A stretch of 64,000 bases of DNA from Tenebrio molitor (Eukaryota > Arthropoda > Insecta > Coleoptera > Tenebrionidae): NCBI RefSeq assembly GCF_963966145.1, contig NC_091046.1, positions 12,152,001-12,216,000 on the forward strand. Direction: 5' to 3'. The translations under genes were made by a program, and so were the position numbers. Below the pieces are notes generated by a model, which was not told the DNA's origin, made no database searches, and saw only the letters and a list, made by a program, of their open reading frames with translations. Below, in pieces: positions 47,301 through 58,138 of this stretch. Position 1 is the stretch's first letter. The number at the start of each line of letters is the position of its first letter.

Positions 47301-50300
47301 GAATTATCACATAAATCTCGGAAAAATTAAAAGTGCTCTTGTATGTTCTAATAATTTTTAAGATACAGCAGGTAACGTTCCTCCCGAGTAACTCATTTTA
47401 ATATTGAAATATTTATTAGTTTGATGCGAAAACTTTTGGAAGTTCGGAGTTACGCTTTGTACGTCTTGAAAAATTGATCTTATCTTTTGTTGAACCGAAA
47501 CACGTAAAAATGACGTCAAGTTAGCGAGACACAAAACTGTATCGATTTTAAATTGGATCGTCTTCGTGGAACAGTGCCTATTTAATATTGTATCACGACG
47601 TGGATTAATTAGATCTTTTTTAATCCTGCGTTTAAAGGGCAAGGGTGACGTTGGTTCGTAGGTATTTTTTTTAATGGTTCATATCACCGTGCGGTATTTA
47701 CTTATTTTTTAAGTTCCCGTGATAACGTTATCGCGAGGAAATAAAGTGTCGTGTTATCATTAGATTTGAGAGTATCGGTTCAATATTGAAACAGAGCGGG
47801 ACGCGTCACAACTTTCCTCGTAGAAACGGTATATAATGAATAATGATTCACATTAACGGACGTTTGCATTGACACTAGTTACGTATGTGTCAAAAAGATT
47901 ATTCCACTTTTTCGTTTCACCGAATTTCAGCATACAGTTTTTTAAATAAAAGAAATTGCTAAATGTAGGTCCTGCAACACGATCATAGTATTTAACACGG
48001 GTCAAGTGATTTTATCGTTTAGTTTTTTATTAAAAAAATATATAGGTATACATTTTTACGTTGGGTTTAAAAAGCTAAATTTATAATCTCAACTAGTGGT
48101 TATAGAACAACATAAATTTTATACATGAAAACCTATTTTTAAAGGTCACAGTTGAATATGTATTGATATCATTCGGTATAGAATTGGTCTTTAGATTTTT
48201 ATTATTTATGCCGGCTTAAGGTTTCTCGTAGAAATGTGCGATTAAAATCTTTCATTATTTAGTTGTACAAGCAAGAAAGTTTCTTGACTCTTTTGTGTCA
48301 CAGAATTATTGTGTAACTCATAATCTAGCACTCTGTATAAAATAATTACTGAATGCTCTTTTAAATATCAACTAATGGTAAAGTAGCATTCCTTTATTTT
48401 ATATCAAAAAAGAAACAATGGAATCTGGCGATGCGTACATTGTCCACGTTTTATCCTTGAAAATATCCTTCGGTCAAGTTAATTGTCGATGCAAGCGAAT
48501 AGCGATGTTATTTTATTTCTTTTATCGGTAATACGTTTTTTTGTTTGGTTTAATACGAGTTACCTTTGAGATACGTTCTGAATAGTTGTGGGTCAGTGAT
48601 TGACCATTTTGACTCGGGTTGGTATTATGTATCCCTTCAAATTTCTCTGTTAAAATATCATTTGTCATTATTAGAAGTTTGTCGTGGTGGTGGGTTAACA
48701 ATTAGGAAGTCATCTAGCGAGGCAGGCGACAGATGGTCACACCGAGTAGTCGTCCTCTCGAAACCCTGGGACATCCAGCTCATAAAGCTACCTGCCAACT
48801 TGCCTTGAAATTTAATTAGGTTAGTCACTTTTGCATATTGACGACCCTAAATGACGTCCGTCGCCACCATTACACTAATACCATTTTAACGTTACATGCT
48901 TCGGCCCTTATTGCTATTGATTAAGGATGAGGAAGGGATATTTTTCATGAGTCGTTCAGTATATGGGTCGCCTCGGACGTAAACAAAACGGTACGACCCT
49001 ACTGCTTCATATTAATATTGAACTTTGCTACCAAACTTCCTGATTAATAATATAACTATTTGTGTCAGCACAATTTCCAGTCAGTTGTGTGTTGGCTTTT
49101 GTTTTACGTGCTTTTTTCAAAGACAGTGTTGACATAATTTATCGGTTTTTATTGTGTTATGTGTCACGAATTGATCTGGACAATAGCCTAACTACCTGTG
49201 TCGTTCCGGAGAGTAAACGCGCTCGAGATGGATTTCGACGCGGATAATTTCTGTAAAGAAATAGAAGAGGAATTTAACGTCAACTTACGCAGGAGCGTGC
49301 GGGAAAGCTGGCAGGATTACTGGGATTGGTCAGTTTTTTGATCGGATTTTTTTTCGATAATCTGTTGCGCCAATAAAAATGTGGCCAAGAATTTTACTGG
49401 TCTATCTCTGGTGTCGTGTCAGTGTCACGGTCTTTGCCATTATTTTTTTAACATTGAAAATCAATTAATGGAAATGGGCAGTGGCCAAAACAGATTAATT
49501 GACTTTTTAAATTGATTTGTTCGAGCGGAAACGACTGCTTCACATTTCCAGTGCAAAAATAATACGTGACTTGTTTAAATGATTCGGCTGAGAAAAACCA
49601 GATCCGAAATACTTTTAATTAATACGAGATGCACGCGTTATTGAACGTACTCGTAGATGAATGAGTCAGTACGAGTTGAAAACACGCAAATTTAGAATAA
49701 CAAATAAACAAATTAGTGTGTGTTAATTTTTCAGTGTTGAAAGTTGTGGTGGTTTTTGTTTTTATTACAACTCGTAATTCGTTAATGTAAAATAGGTACA
49801 AATGACAAGCCCGATAAGCTTGACATAAAATTTATTTCATGTGTGTTCAGTTAATTTAATAATTGTTGAATATACAGGTGCCTCAAAATTCGCGGAACAA
49901 CTTGGCAATACGTTGTTAAGTATGTACACTTCTGTTCACCGAAAAAGCGTACACTTACATTTTGCTTGTGTAAATCAGATTTACCATTACCTGATGTCAT
50001 TGTCAGTGGCAGGTAATTGAAATAATTCGATTTCAGTCAGTAAAAGTGTACTTAATGCCCCCTCTAATGTTACTGTTATCACAACATTATTCTTTATTTT
50101 CAAGGTTTATTGTTGGTTCTTTTAAGTCTGGTATAATCAAAATTCGTTTGTAAATTCTTACCTGATATAGTGGAACCAGAAATATAGTGTTTTTATGAGG
50201 GATGGAGTACATTAACTTGAGAGCGTCAGTTATGGTAGGGCAATAAACTTCTGGCACTCGTCGCGCGACTGGGCTCTACCTACCTTTGTCTCCGATGGTC

Positions 50301-53300
50301 CATTTTCAGACGGCTCAAAAACATCTGTCATAGAAGATTTATAACTCTCTTCAAGTTGGTAACAAAAGTGACCCCAAAATTGTAAAAGAAATTATCGACC
50401 AGAGTCCATAAAAACACTATATTTCTGGTTCCACTATAACTTAATATCAAGTACATTTACACAGCCAAAAAATCGCAAAAATCTTTCTCAAAGACTTGTA
50501 TGCTTTTTCCGTGAACAGAAGTGTACATAGTCATTAAAATATCAGGTAAAAATGATTTAAAAAATCAAACTTCTGTTTTGTGGGAGATATGGACCAATTT
50601 GTTACACTAAATGTGGCAACATTTAAAAATTCGATTTATTCTAATAATCTGCAAGTACGAGTACTATTCCGGACACGGAATCTTGGCCAAATTTTTTTAG
50701 ACATTTCTAAAAAAATGATGTAAACCAGTCATTAATAAATGACAATTATGTATTAAAAATCACTTTGAAGTTTTTCTTGTGACATCAAAAAAGCAGGGAA
50801 ATGGCATTATCGAGTCAAAAGTTGGGTTATATTCAATAAAGGCCAGTTCACACATATCTGTCATTTAAATGTTAGTTGTGGCTAATATTCCGTGTCCGGA
50901 ATAGTACATACCGGGTGATCAAGAAGGACTGTTTAAGTTGGCAGTACAATTAAGAAAATTTTTTAATTCGGTTACTTAGAACACTGCAACTGGATATGTT
51001 TTGTTGGTTTATTTGACAAATATCTGATATAGGTACAGCATTAACAACGACAAGCCACCAACAACCGGAAGTTACTCCTGTTATACGACTTAAAATTCGA
51101 TCCAGTGTTACCAACTTAAACAGTCCTTCTTGATCACCCCGTATTATAGGCCATGCCAAAACCAAATAACCACCACCTGTTGAATTATGTTGGTGAAAAC
51201 AAAATTACACTAATGTACTAATGGCAATTTTGATATTACGAGGGTTGTTTGATGAATAACTTGGTTTGATATTAAAGACATTGATTTGAATTTTACAAAG
51301 GACTTTATTTTTCAACGTAGTCTCCTCGAAGTTCAACGCACTTGCCCCAACGTTTCTCAAATTTTTTTATCCCTTCGCGGAAGTGATTTTCTTCGAGCCC
51401 TTCAAAATAGTCGTTTACGCACTTCATAACGTCTTCGTTTGATTGGAATTTTTGCCCAGCCAGGAATGTTTTAAGTTTTGGGAACAGATGATAATCGGAG
51501 GGAGCCAAATCCGGCGAATAAGGTGGGTGGGGAAGAACTTGAAACTTTAAATCGGACAATTTTTGACTCGCAACACGACCTGAATGCACCGGTGCATTGT
51601 CGTGGTGGAACAACACTTTCTTTTTTGCCATTCCGGGACGTTTCTCTCCAATGACCGTCTTTAACTTGACCAAAAGGGCTGCATAGTAGTCTCCAGTAAT
51701 AGTTTTTCCCTTTTCGAGATAATCTATTAACAGAATTCCTTTTGCGTCCCAAAAAACTGACGCCATGACTTTTCCTGCGGACGGGACAGTTTTTGCCTTT
51801 TTCGGGGTTGGTTCACCAGGTGCAGTCCATTGTTTGGACTGCTGTTTTGTTTCTGGGGTGTAGTGGTGAATCCAAGTTTCATCCATGGTTACAAAACGAC
51901 GCAAGAAATCCGTTGAATCTTTCTTAAAAATTTTCAAACACTCGGCTGATGTTGTCATTCGAATCCGTTTTTGCTCAGGTGTAAGCAAACGCGGCACCCA
52001 CCTTGCACAAATTTTTTTCATGTGTAATTCATGGTGCAAAATAAAATGAACTCGCTCGGTTGAGATGCCTACAGCTTCTGCTAACTCACGCACTTTCACC
52101 CGTCTGTCAGCCAAAACCATGGGTCATATGCATAAACCATTAGCAAATGCTTTTACTTGTATTAGTGAGAGATAGAAATACATGGACTCTATTAGATAGA
52201 AAAAGACAAATATATAGTATAAGCAAATGCTTATTCTTATGCATACTACCCCATATCATGGACTTTGTCGATTATTTTTGGTACGACTGCAGTTTTTGGC
52301 CCACCAGAACGTGGTGCGTCTTCGATGCTTGTTCTGCCACGCTTGAATTCATTAACCCAAAGACGAACGGCTTCATAAGAAGGACATGAGTCGCCTAACG
52401 TTGGAAAAATTCTTTCATGGATTTCCTTTGCTGTTTTTCCTTCCAAAAAAAAGAACTGGATCACACCACGAATTGCAATTTTATCCATTTTTCACAATCA
52501 CTCGACAATCTTAACTTAAAATAATTCTACAACAACAAATTACTGACGGAATTCGTTGAGATTTTACAAGTGTCATTTATAGGAAGCCTACTTGATGTTT
52601 ACATATAAAGTTATGGCTGTCACTTTTTAAGACTATGCGAACCAAGTTATTCATCAAACTACCCTCGTACATACTAGGATGCTAGACCAATCAAATCTAA
52701 GTATGTACGTACACAACGTTGCCGGTTGAGTTTCTAGGTGGTTATTTGGTTTTGGCTTTGATTTTATACTACATAAGATATAAGGTTTTGGCACGACCTT
52801 TTATGTATTTCATTTTTGTTGTATCCCATGGAAATAAGAAACAACAATCAAAGCCACATGTTGATTAAGGTAAAACCGACATAAAGTCACTTCTTGGAAA
52901 TAATTAAGTAAATAATTGCAAACCTGATCAAGTTATGACAATCATTCGGAATTATTATACCTACCACTCGTTAGTCAAAAGCAAGTTTATGTAGTCAGAA
53001 TCTTTTTTGATATTTAAAATAAATGAGATCAAAGCTGCACCTTTTGAGCCCCTATATCTTCAAATCTGAAAGACAGAATTTATTTATTATTTTTCTCATA
53101 ATGTTCGAACATTAGTTGACATTGCCCCATTGAGTCGTTCCGCGAATTTTGGGACACCCGGTGTATGTACGAATATGTAAAAGTAGCAGTTGTTTATTTT
53201 TAAATACACACAATTTAACTTTAGGTGGACTGATAATTATTTTGCGTTTGTTATTGTTCCCGTTGCACATGAATTAATTGAAGTACGAAAACAAACAATT

Positions 53301-56300
53301 ACATTTTAATTATGTATAAAATTCCTGTTGGGATAACGAATACACAAGAATTTACTATATTTCCAACAAAAATCGATTTGGTCTCTGAAAAATTGGCGCA
53401 TTGTTGGCAGAGAGGAAACTTTTAATGTTTGAAGAAGAAAATCAGTAACCTGTCAGTGATAAACCTTCTGAGTGACTACATTCTTAAGCAACTATTGTTG
53501 ACTTGCATATTTCATCATTTCATCCAAATAGGTGTCACAATAACACTACCGGTCTTTATAATCCTGCATTCCGCTTACATGATTAATCCTTCTTTATTCG
53601 GTCGTCCTTTACCTTAAAGCAGTTTTGACTGTGCATATTTGAAAAGATTAATTATAAATAATGATTTTTAAAAATTTGAAGTAGGACATTTAACGATTCA
53701 TACGTTATAAAATAGTATATTAAAAGACAGGTTTCATAAGACCAGTCTTGAAGCACGAATTCAAGATTAAAAAACGAGTGACGTAGCCACGAGTTATTTT
53801 AAAGAATGAGTGCTTCAAGGTCTTATGAAACGAGTTTTTTTATACTATTTTTTGTAATTTGCCCTTTTTAAGCCGTTTTTAAACAAAAATGTTTGCTTTC
53901 CTCGATTTAGGGATTTTTGTTTCAGTTGGTAATGTCTTAATTTTAAAAGTGAAAATTTGATCAAGTCGCCTTTTGTTTTATCCAAATTCTGTCACAAAAC
54001 ACGAACATGGAAGATAATCTTGCCTGATAAATCCTGATAAATAATTCTTTGCACATTTTGTAATTTAAACTGACACGCATGACGGATCAAGCTTGCCAAC
54101 CTAAAAATTTTCGTAAAATGTTCCGTGAAATAATCGCTATAAGGACATCCCAGATGATGACGTCGCTTTCGTTAATATGTCTATTAGAGAATCAAAATGG
54201 AGGCAAATTACAAAAACATGATTCTTACACAAGTAGGATCAACTAAAAAATTGTAGTAGTGTAAAGTATGTGTTGTGTTTACAAACACATGTTTATCAAT
54301 TTAAAATTTTTAGTCAAAGTTTGTTAGATTTCTATTGATTTGTTTAAAAGTGTGAACAGTCATAAAATGTTTACATTAAAAAGTAAACTTGCTTCAAAAA
54401 CTTTTTTATTATTGAAAAATGTGTTTAAAAAATATTCAATTATTTTTTGCAATTAAAATGATGTTGCGTCTGAGTTGGTTTTTCATACAAATAATTCATT
54501 TAATGTTTTTTTTAAATTTCACCTCGTAGTAAGCGTTGAAGAGTCGATTGTGAATGCACCATTCGTGTAAAAACGTAAGATTTAAACAGCTGATCTGTGA
54601 TCCGTAACCCGTATAGTGCGTTCACAATCGACTGGTCAACGCTTACTATGAGGTGAAATTTAAAAAATCACTCGATATTCGATTCGTATAATTGTGTAGT
54701 TTTATTTAATAATTAAAAAACAACATTAATGAGAACAACTTTTTTGGCTAAATCGTTTTTTTTTTGTTTTCAAGTTCCCTAATTTCTCTTTGCAGTACAT
54801 ACCAACCCAAGATTATAATCAAAAATTAATTAAAAATATGCTGCTAAAAGTTGCCATAATCAGATTTAAGATAAATTTTACCCTCCTATCACCCCTTGTT
54901 ATGTTTATGTAGCATTAGGAGGGTCAGAAACTCGTAATAACACTTACACCAATCCCAGACGCTCAATGTTATTAAGCAACATTTGTCATTGCACGTCGTT
55001 TGATATTTAAAATTGAAGGCCTAGATTGCATTTATTTATCAAATTTTAACATGTTGACAAGTTTGGGTTTGTAGTTTTTTTTTAATTACATAATTACTTA
55101 CTTGACTTCCTCACTTGGTGTTTCAGTTAATTTTTTAACAATGTTGTGATTAAAAGTGTGATATCTAATTTTCGACACTTGCAGGAGTAAAAGTATTAAT
55201 TTAATTCTTTTTTTTTACGGACGTATCAGTTTTATTGGCGGAATTTAAATGAAGAGATTAACTGAAAAATAATCAAGTGTTACCATATTAATTTTTTTTC
55301 TACTTTTGTAACTGTTTTCGGCATTGAATATTTGGCCCACATGGTAGAGGCTTTATTTATTTTTTATTTTTCAAAAAAACATACTCGAAGCATGTTTTCT
55401 TGTTACACTTTTTACAATAATAATTCATGGAACTCTTTCTTATACCTTTCATGATTTTGATTGTCTTAGTTTTGCACTTGCTTTGTCGGTAGCCTCTTTG
55501 AATTTTTTTCAATTTCATTTTAATTATTTTGTCCTCCCAATAACAGAAAAATAAATATTTCAGGAGCAAAATGTTTCACCTTTTGCCTTATTTGTAAATA
55601 TGGCTACTGATAACTTATACAATTAAACAATAACTTAAACAATTGTTGCTATAGAGAAAATATTGCTATTATAAGTTCGCTTTCTTTTTCATTTTGACAA
55701 CAACGCCTGACAGTTTGTTTCAACGCAAAGTATTTTCATTTATCTGCAGTTCTTAAAAGGTGGTAGTACACTCTTCAACATGTTTTATCTTCAACAATTT
55801 TAACCTTAGAACCTAGACATTTTTGTAAGAGTGTCTAGGGGTTGGAATCTACCACCGGTTAAAGTTCGTATGATATTATATGAATCACCCTGTATATTGC
55901 CAAGTTACCGAGTATGTATTGTAACCATCAGAAACTATGACTTTAATTTTGTTGTTTTAAAATGATTGTCGCGTTCACAGTGTATTTTAAAAGTTCGACT
56001 ATATTACAATAAAGAAACTTTATGATTCACATGGAATCTACTGTCAGTAACTATCTTCATAGTAACTGTACTAATGGGGACGTCTCATAAAGAGTAAATT
56101 AGATGGATAGTGTGTAACGTGAGGACTCCGGTTCTCTCATTGTAATATCCATTCAATAATATTCACGTGTTTCATGTATGTATGTACTTCAACTTAACTC
56201 CAAGAAGTAATCTTTCGCAAGTCACGTGTCGAGACTATTTTAGCATTTGCATTTTATTTTAATTCAATTTGTTACAGCATGATTCGAATTCTTTTATTTC

Positions 56301-58138
56301 TCCTAAATGTTATTCGGATGTACATATGTGCTTGGTTGTTATTTTTGTGTTAAAACTTCGTAGCGTATCCTACATAACGTTTTCATATTCAATTGCAGTG
56401 AACAATCGATAGCTAGCGCGAGAGCTAGTGTTATGATCTACGATGATGTCAATAAGAAATGGATACCTTCGGGAACATCATCGGGACTATCGAAAGTTCA
56501 CATTTATCAGCATACTGTACAGCAAACTTTTCGAGTTGTCGGAAGAAAACTGCAGGATCATGAAGTAATCATAAATCACATTATCAAGTTAATTTTTGCA
56601 ACAATGTGACATTTTAGGTCGTCATCAATTGTGCCATTTTAAAAGGACTGAAATACAATCAAGCAACGGCTACGTTTCATCAGTGGCGAGACAATAAACA
56701 AGTTTACGGGTTAAATTTTAGCTCAAAAGAAGATGCCGATCTCTTCGCCAGGGCAATGTTCCACTCGTTAGAAGTCAGTTAATTTAAGTCATTGTCGACC
56801 GGAGTCGATTTAATTTGTTGTTACTTTTTAGGTACTTAGTAATATAGTTCGACAACCAGCCCCCCAGTATGCACCGCCGATAGCTCCTCAACCGCCACAA
56901 CAACAACAACAACAACTTCCACAACAACAGTACGACGAAGATATGGGATATCGTACCATGACCAGAGAAGACGTTGCCATGATCCAAGAAAGGCGGATAT
57001 CGAATTCGTTAATGTCGCCACAGCAAACGTCACCCATGACCCCGCAAAACAACGTGCCTGCAGCGCCGGCAATGCCTATGAACGCCGCCCCCGCTCCCAG
57101 TCCAATATCGCCTCCATCAGCACCAAGTGGTCACCAAAGAACCGTAAGTGCTCCACCCGCACCTCCACCGCCACCAGCCGGACCACCAATGCCACCGGCA
57201 GGAGGGCAGGCACCTCCTCCACCGCCCCCTCCGCCGATGAACATGTCCAGGTCTCAGAGCAGCGACGGCGGCGAGGTTAATTCGTTAGCGGCACAATTGC
57301 AAAATGCAAGATTAAAACGAAATAGCAAGGTGAGACGCAGTAAAAATAAACCTAAAGTATAATAATAGATGTTACAGGTATATTTTAGCGTTATCTTTGC
57401 CAGGTTCATCTTACATTTCAAAATTATTTTTAGTTGTTTTTATATAATTTTATTGCTCAAATTTTAATTTCTAAAAGTGTTTCCTGTAGCGTCGTGTTTT
57501 TTTTTTGCATGTTGTGTTCGATTTATTATAATCACTTGTAAAGTTGGGGAACTGAATAAGTATCGATTGTGTTTTGTAGAATACTCCACCACCAACAGAA
57601 AATAGTGGATCGTCCACTAGTAGCGGCGGTAGCAGTAATTATGGAACACTCGGTAGAGGAGGAGGAGGAAGTATGGCGTCGATGATGGATGAGATGGCAA
57701 AGACTTTGGCCCGAAGAAGAGCAGCTGTAGGATTATTTTGACGTGAAATTGTTATAGATTAAGAAAAATGAATTGTAGGTGGAAAAGAAAAATCCGGATA
57801 AAGATGAAGAAGAAAAGAAAGCAATGTGGGAGAAAACAAACACGTTACCAAGTAACACTTCCAAATTTTCAGAATCACCTAAAAGTATTCGCAAGAGGTT
57901 TGGCTCGGCCTCCGAGGAAACAATTTTGAAAGTAAACGGCCTATCAGAAGTTTCGGGGCTGTCACTTGGACCAACTGAATTAGAGAGCCTCAAAAACGAA
58001 ATAGTAAAAGAAGTAAAAAAAGAAATATCCAAAATGAAACAAGATATTATAGATGGTAAACGACAATTTTTTTTGACTTCGATTTGTACTAATTGGATTT
58101 ATTTTTCAGCAATCAAATCAGAACTGAACCGAAGGTAA
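41305..58138 (+). CDS. ena: Enabled (Ena/VASP actin regulator)
   Basis: Exons 41305-41309, 56399-56564, 56618-56773, 56832-57329, 57580-57726, 57779-58055 and 58110-58138 join in phase into 425 codons. The first exon encodes only ATG-AG and uses a GC donor (AG|GCAAGT). With it, the start reads MSEQSIASARASVMIYDD and the EVH1 ligand-binding aromatics fall at Tyr16, Trp23 and Phe77, the same numbers as in vertebrate Mena. The order is: EVH1 (1-112), Gln-rich linker, proline-rich profilin/SH3-binding region (APPPPPPPPMNMS), and EVH2 with a G-actin site (DEMAKTLARRRAAVEKK), an F-actin site (KSIRKRFGSASEE) and a C-terminal tetramerisation coil (LESLKNEIVKEVKKEISKMK). It promotes actin filament elongation at leading edges and in growth cones. 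The 15-kb first intron is full of transposons. Alternative first exons are likely (49228, perhaps 45303). Confidence 0.93.
43013..43372. mobile_element. MITE, 360 bp, TA-flanked
   Basis: The inverted ends ACAGTCGTCGACCAAAATAA and mirror, continuing AATAGGACAAAG, are in Enabled intron 1. Confidence 0.8.
43511..43904. mobile_element. ACCACC-superfamily element, complete copy
   Basis: The ends ATAATCTGTTTCAAAATCAA, then AAATCCACCA, are mirrored at 43904. The interior holds CCTGTTGAATTATGTTGG and GGCGACGTTGTCGGTTGTAT. It is the best-preserved reference for copies at 6187, 22060 and 51155. Confidence 0.75.
44383..44849. mobile_element. MITE, 467 bp
   Basis: The ends ACAGGGTGTCCCAAAAATGG, then CGTAC, are mirrored at 44849 with TA flanks. 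The GTGTCCCA start resembles the 2956 and 49873 families. Confidence 0.8.
45303..45331 (+). other. ena: Possible alternative first coding exon of Enabled
   Basis: ATG AGT TCC AGT CAA GAA and onward, ending AG before GTATTG. It is 29 bases long, ends in phase 2, and would join to exon 2 as MSSSQEVRRSEQSIAS. There is no supporting homology. Confidence 0.2.
46536..46776. mobile_element. MITE, 241 bp, with 40-bp inverted arms
   Basis: The ends TCGTGTGTTCCAATAAAAAC, then TCACTCGCAG.AAGCCATGAC, are mirrored at the right with a few mismatches. Confidence 0.8.
49228..49328 (+). CDS. ena: Candidate alternative first exon of Enabled
   Basis: ATG at 49228 opens 33 codons (MDFDADNFCKEIEEEFNVNL, then RRSVRESWQDYWD) and ends TG before a GTCAGT donor. 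It ends in phase 2 and so joins exon 2 in frame, continuing CEQSIASARAS. The upstream GC-richer sequence (GAGAGTAAACGCGCTCGAG) would fit a second promoter. The amino-acid composition looks coding (acidic, Trp-rich). I know of no precise homologue. The isoform is inferred. Confidence 0.55.
49923..50527. mobile_element. Nested element A, about 600 bp
   Basis: The ends TGTACACTTCTGTTCACCGA, then AAAAGC, are mirrored at 50505-50527. It itself contains the MITE at 50166-50438. Confidence 0.75.
50166..50438. mobile_element. MITE inside element A (about 270 bp)
   Basis: The ends TATAGTGGAACCAGAAATAT, then AGTGTTTTTATG, are perfectly mirrored at 50408-50438. Confidence 0.8.
50661..50907. mobile_element. 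Nested MITE B (247 bp)
   Basis: The ends GTACTATTCCGGACACGGAA and mirror are perfect over 21 bp. GGACACGGAAT resembles the ends of 28126-28520. Confidence 0.8.
50909..51144. mobile_element. Nested MITE C (236 bp)
   Basis: The ends CCGGGTGATCAAGAAGGACT, then GTTTAAGTTGG, are mirrored at 51113-51144. CCGGGTGAT resembles family G termini. Confidence 0.8.
51305..52488 (-). pseudogene. Mariner transposase split by a MITE
   Basis: The N-terminal part (52488 down to 52253) gives 79 residues with the helix-turn-helix MDKIAIRGVIQFFFLEGKTA, and the C-terminal part (52120 to 51305) gives 271. Together they make about 350 residues, the usual mariner length. The catalytic triad is present: first Asp in VTMDETWIHHY, second in FHHDNAPVHS, and third in YSPDLAPSDYHLF. 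There are 34 residues between the second and third Asp, the mariner DD34D spacing. The only break I see is the 132-bp insertion between VHDM and VLAD (52121-52252), which adds frameshifts and stops. The copy is therefore recently disabled. Confidence 0.92.
52121..52252. mobile_element. 132-bp MITE inserted in the mariner transposase
   Basis: The ends GGG(T)(C/A)... ATGCATAA and mirror, GCAAATGCTT internal arms, with a 2-bp AT on each side that fits a target duplication. It interrupts the coding sequence at a codon boundary after residue 79. Confidence 0.8.
53710..53851. repeat. Palindromic element, 142 bp
   Basis: The arms AAATAGTATATTAAAA, then GTTTCATAAGACC, are mirrored by GGTCTTATGAAAC and TATACTATTTTTT. 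A similar but weaker arrangement lies around 22200-22290. Confidence 0.55.
54506..54667. mobile_element. MITE family H, copy 3, best preserved
   Basis: The arms AAATTTCACCTCGTAGTAAG, then CGTTGA..AGTCGATTGTGAA, are mirrored to within a few bases. The centre matches the copies at 7608 and 12341. Confidence 0.85.
55757..55860. repeat. Small inverted-repeat element
   Basis: The arms AGGTGGTAGTACACTCTT and AAGAGTGTCTAGGGGTTGGA, then ATCTACCACC, are imperfect complements. Confidence 0.4.

Larger units (their letters stand above)
51239..52667 (-). mobile_element. Mariner transposon (1.3 kb plus a 132-bp insertion)
   Basis: Flanked by TA on both sides. The termini CGAGGGTTGTTTGATGAATA, then ACTTGG, are mirrored at 52667. 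The length without the inner MITE is 1297 bp, as expected for mariner. It carries a transposase gene on the minus strand. Confidence 0.92.
51155..52757. mobile_element. ACCACC-family element D split by a mariner
   Basis: The left end GCCAAAACCAAATAACCACC is mirrored at 52738-52757. After removing the mariner (51239-52667), the two halves match copy A1 at 6187-6652 in order. Confidence 0.75.
49873..53165. mobile_element. Outer shell of a transposon nest (3.3 kb)
   Basis: The termini TACAGGTGCCTCAAAATTCG, then CGGAAC, are mirrored, imperfectly, at the right end (GTTCCGCGAATTTTGGGACA, then CCCGGTGTA). They are related to the DUF4817 element at 2956-4577. The interior is occupied by at least five later elements. 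Confidence 0.75.

Noticed and set aside
47358..47642. 94-codon minus-strand frame in Enabled intron 1
   Set aside because: No domain, no neighbouring exon, and composition typical of the intron.
52147..52389. 80-codon plus-strand frame
   Set aside because: Crosses the MITE inserted in the mariner and is antisense to the transposase.
53429..53617. 62-codon frame with hydrophobic stretch
   Set aside because: Low-complexity hydrophobic translation of AT-rich DNA with no support.
56784..57072. Minus-strand Val/Leu-rich frames
   Set aside because: Antisense of the CAA/CCA-rich linker of Enabled exon 4.
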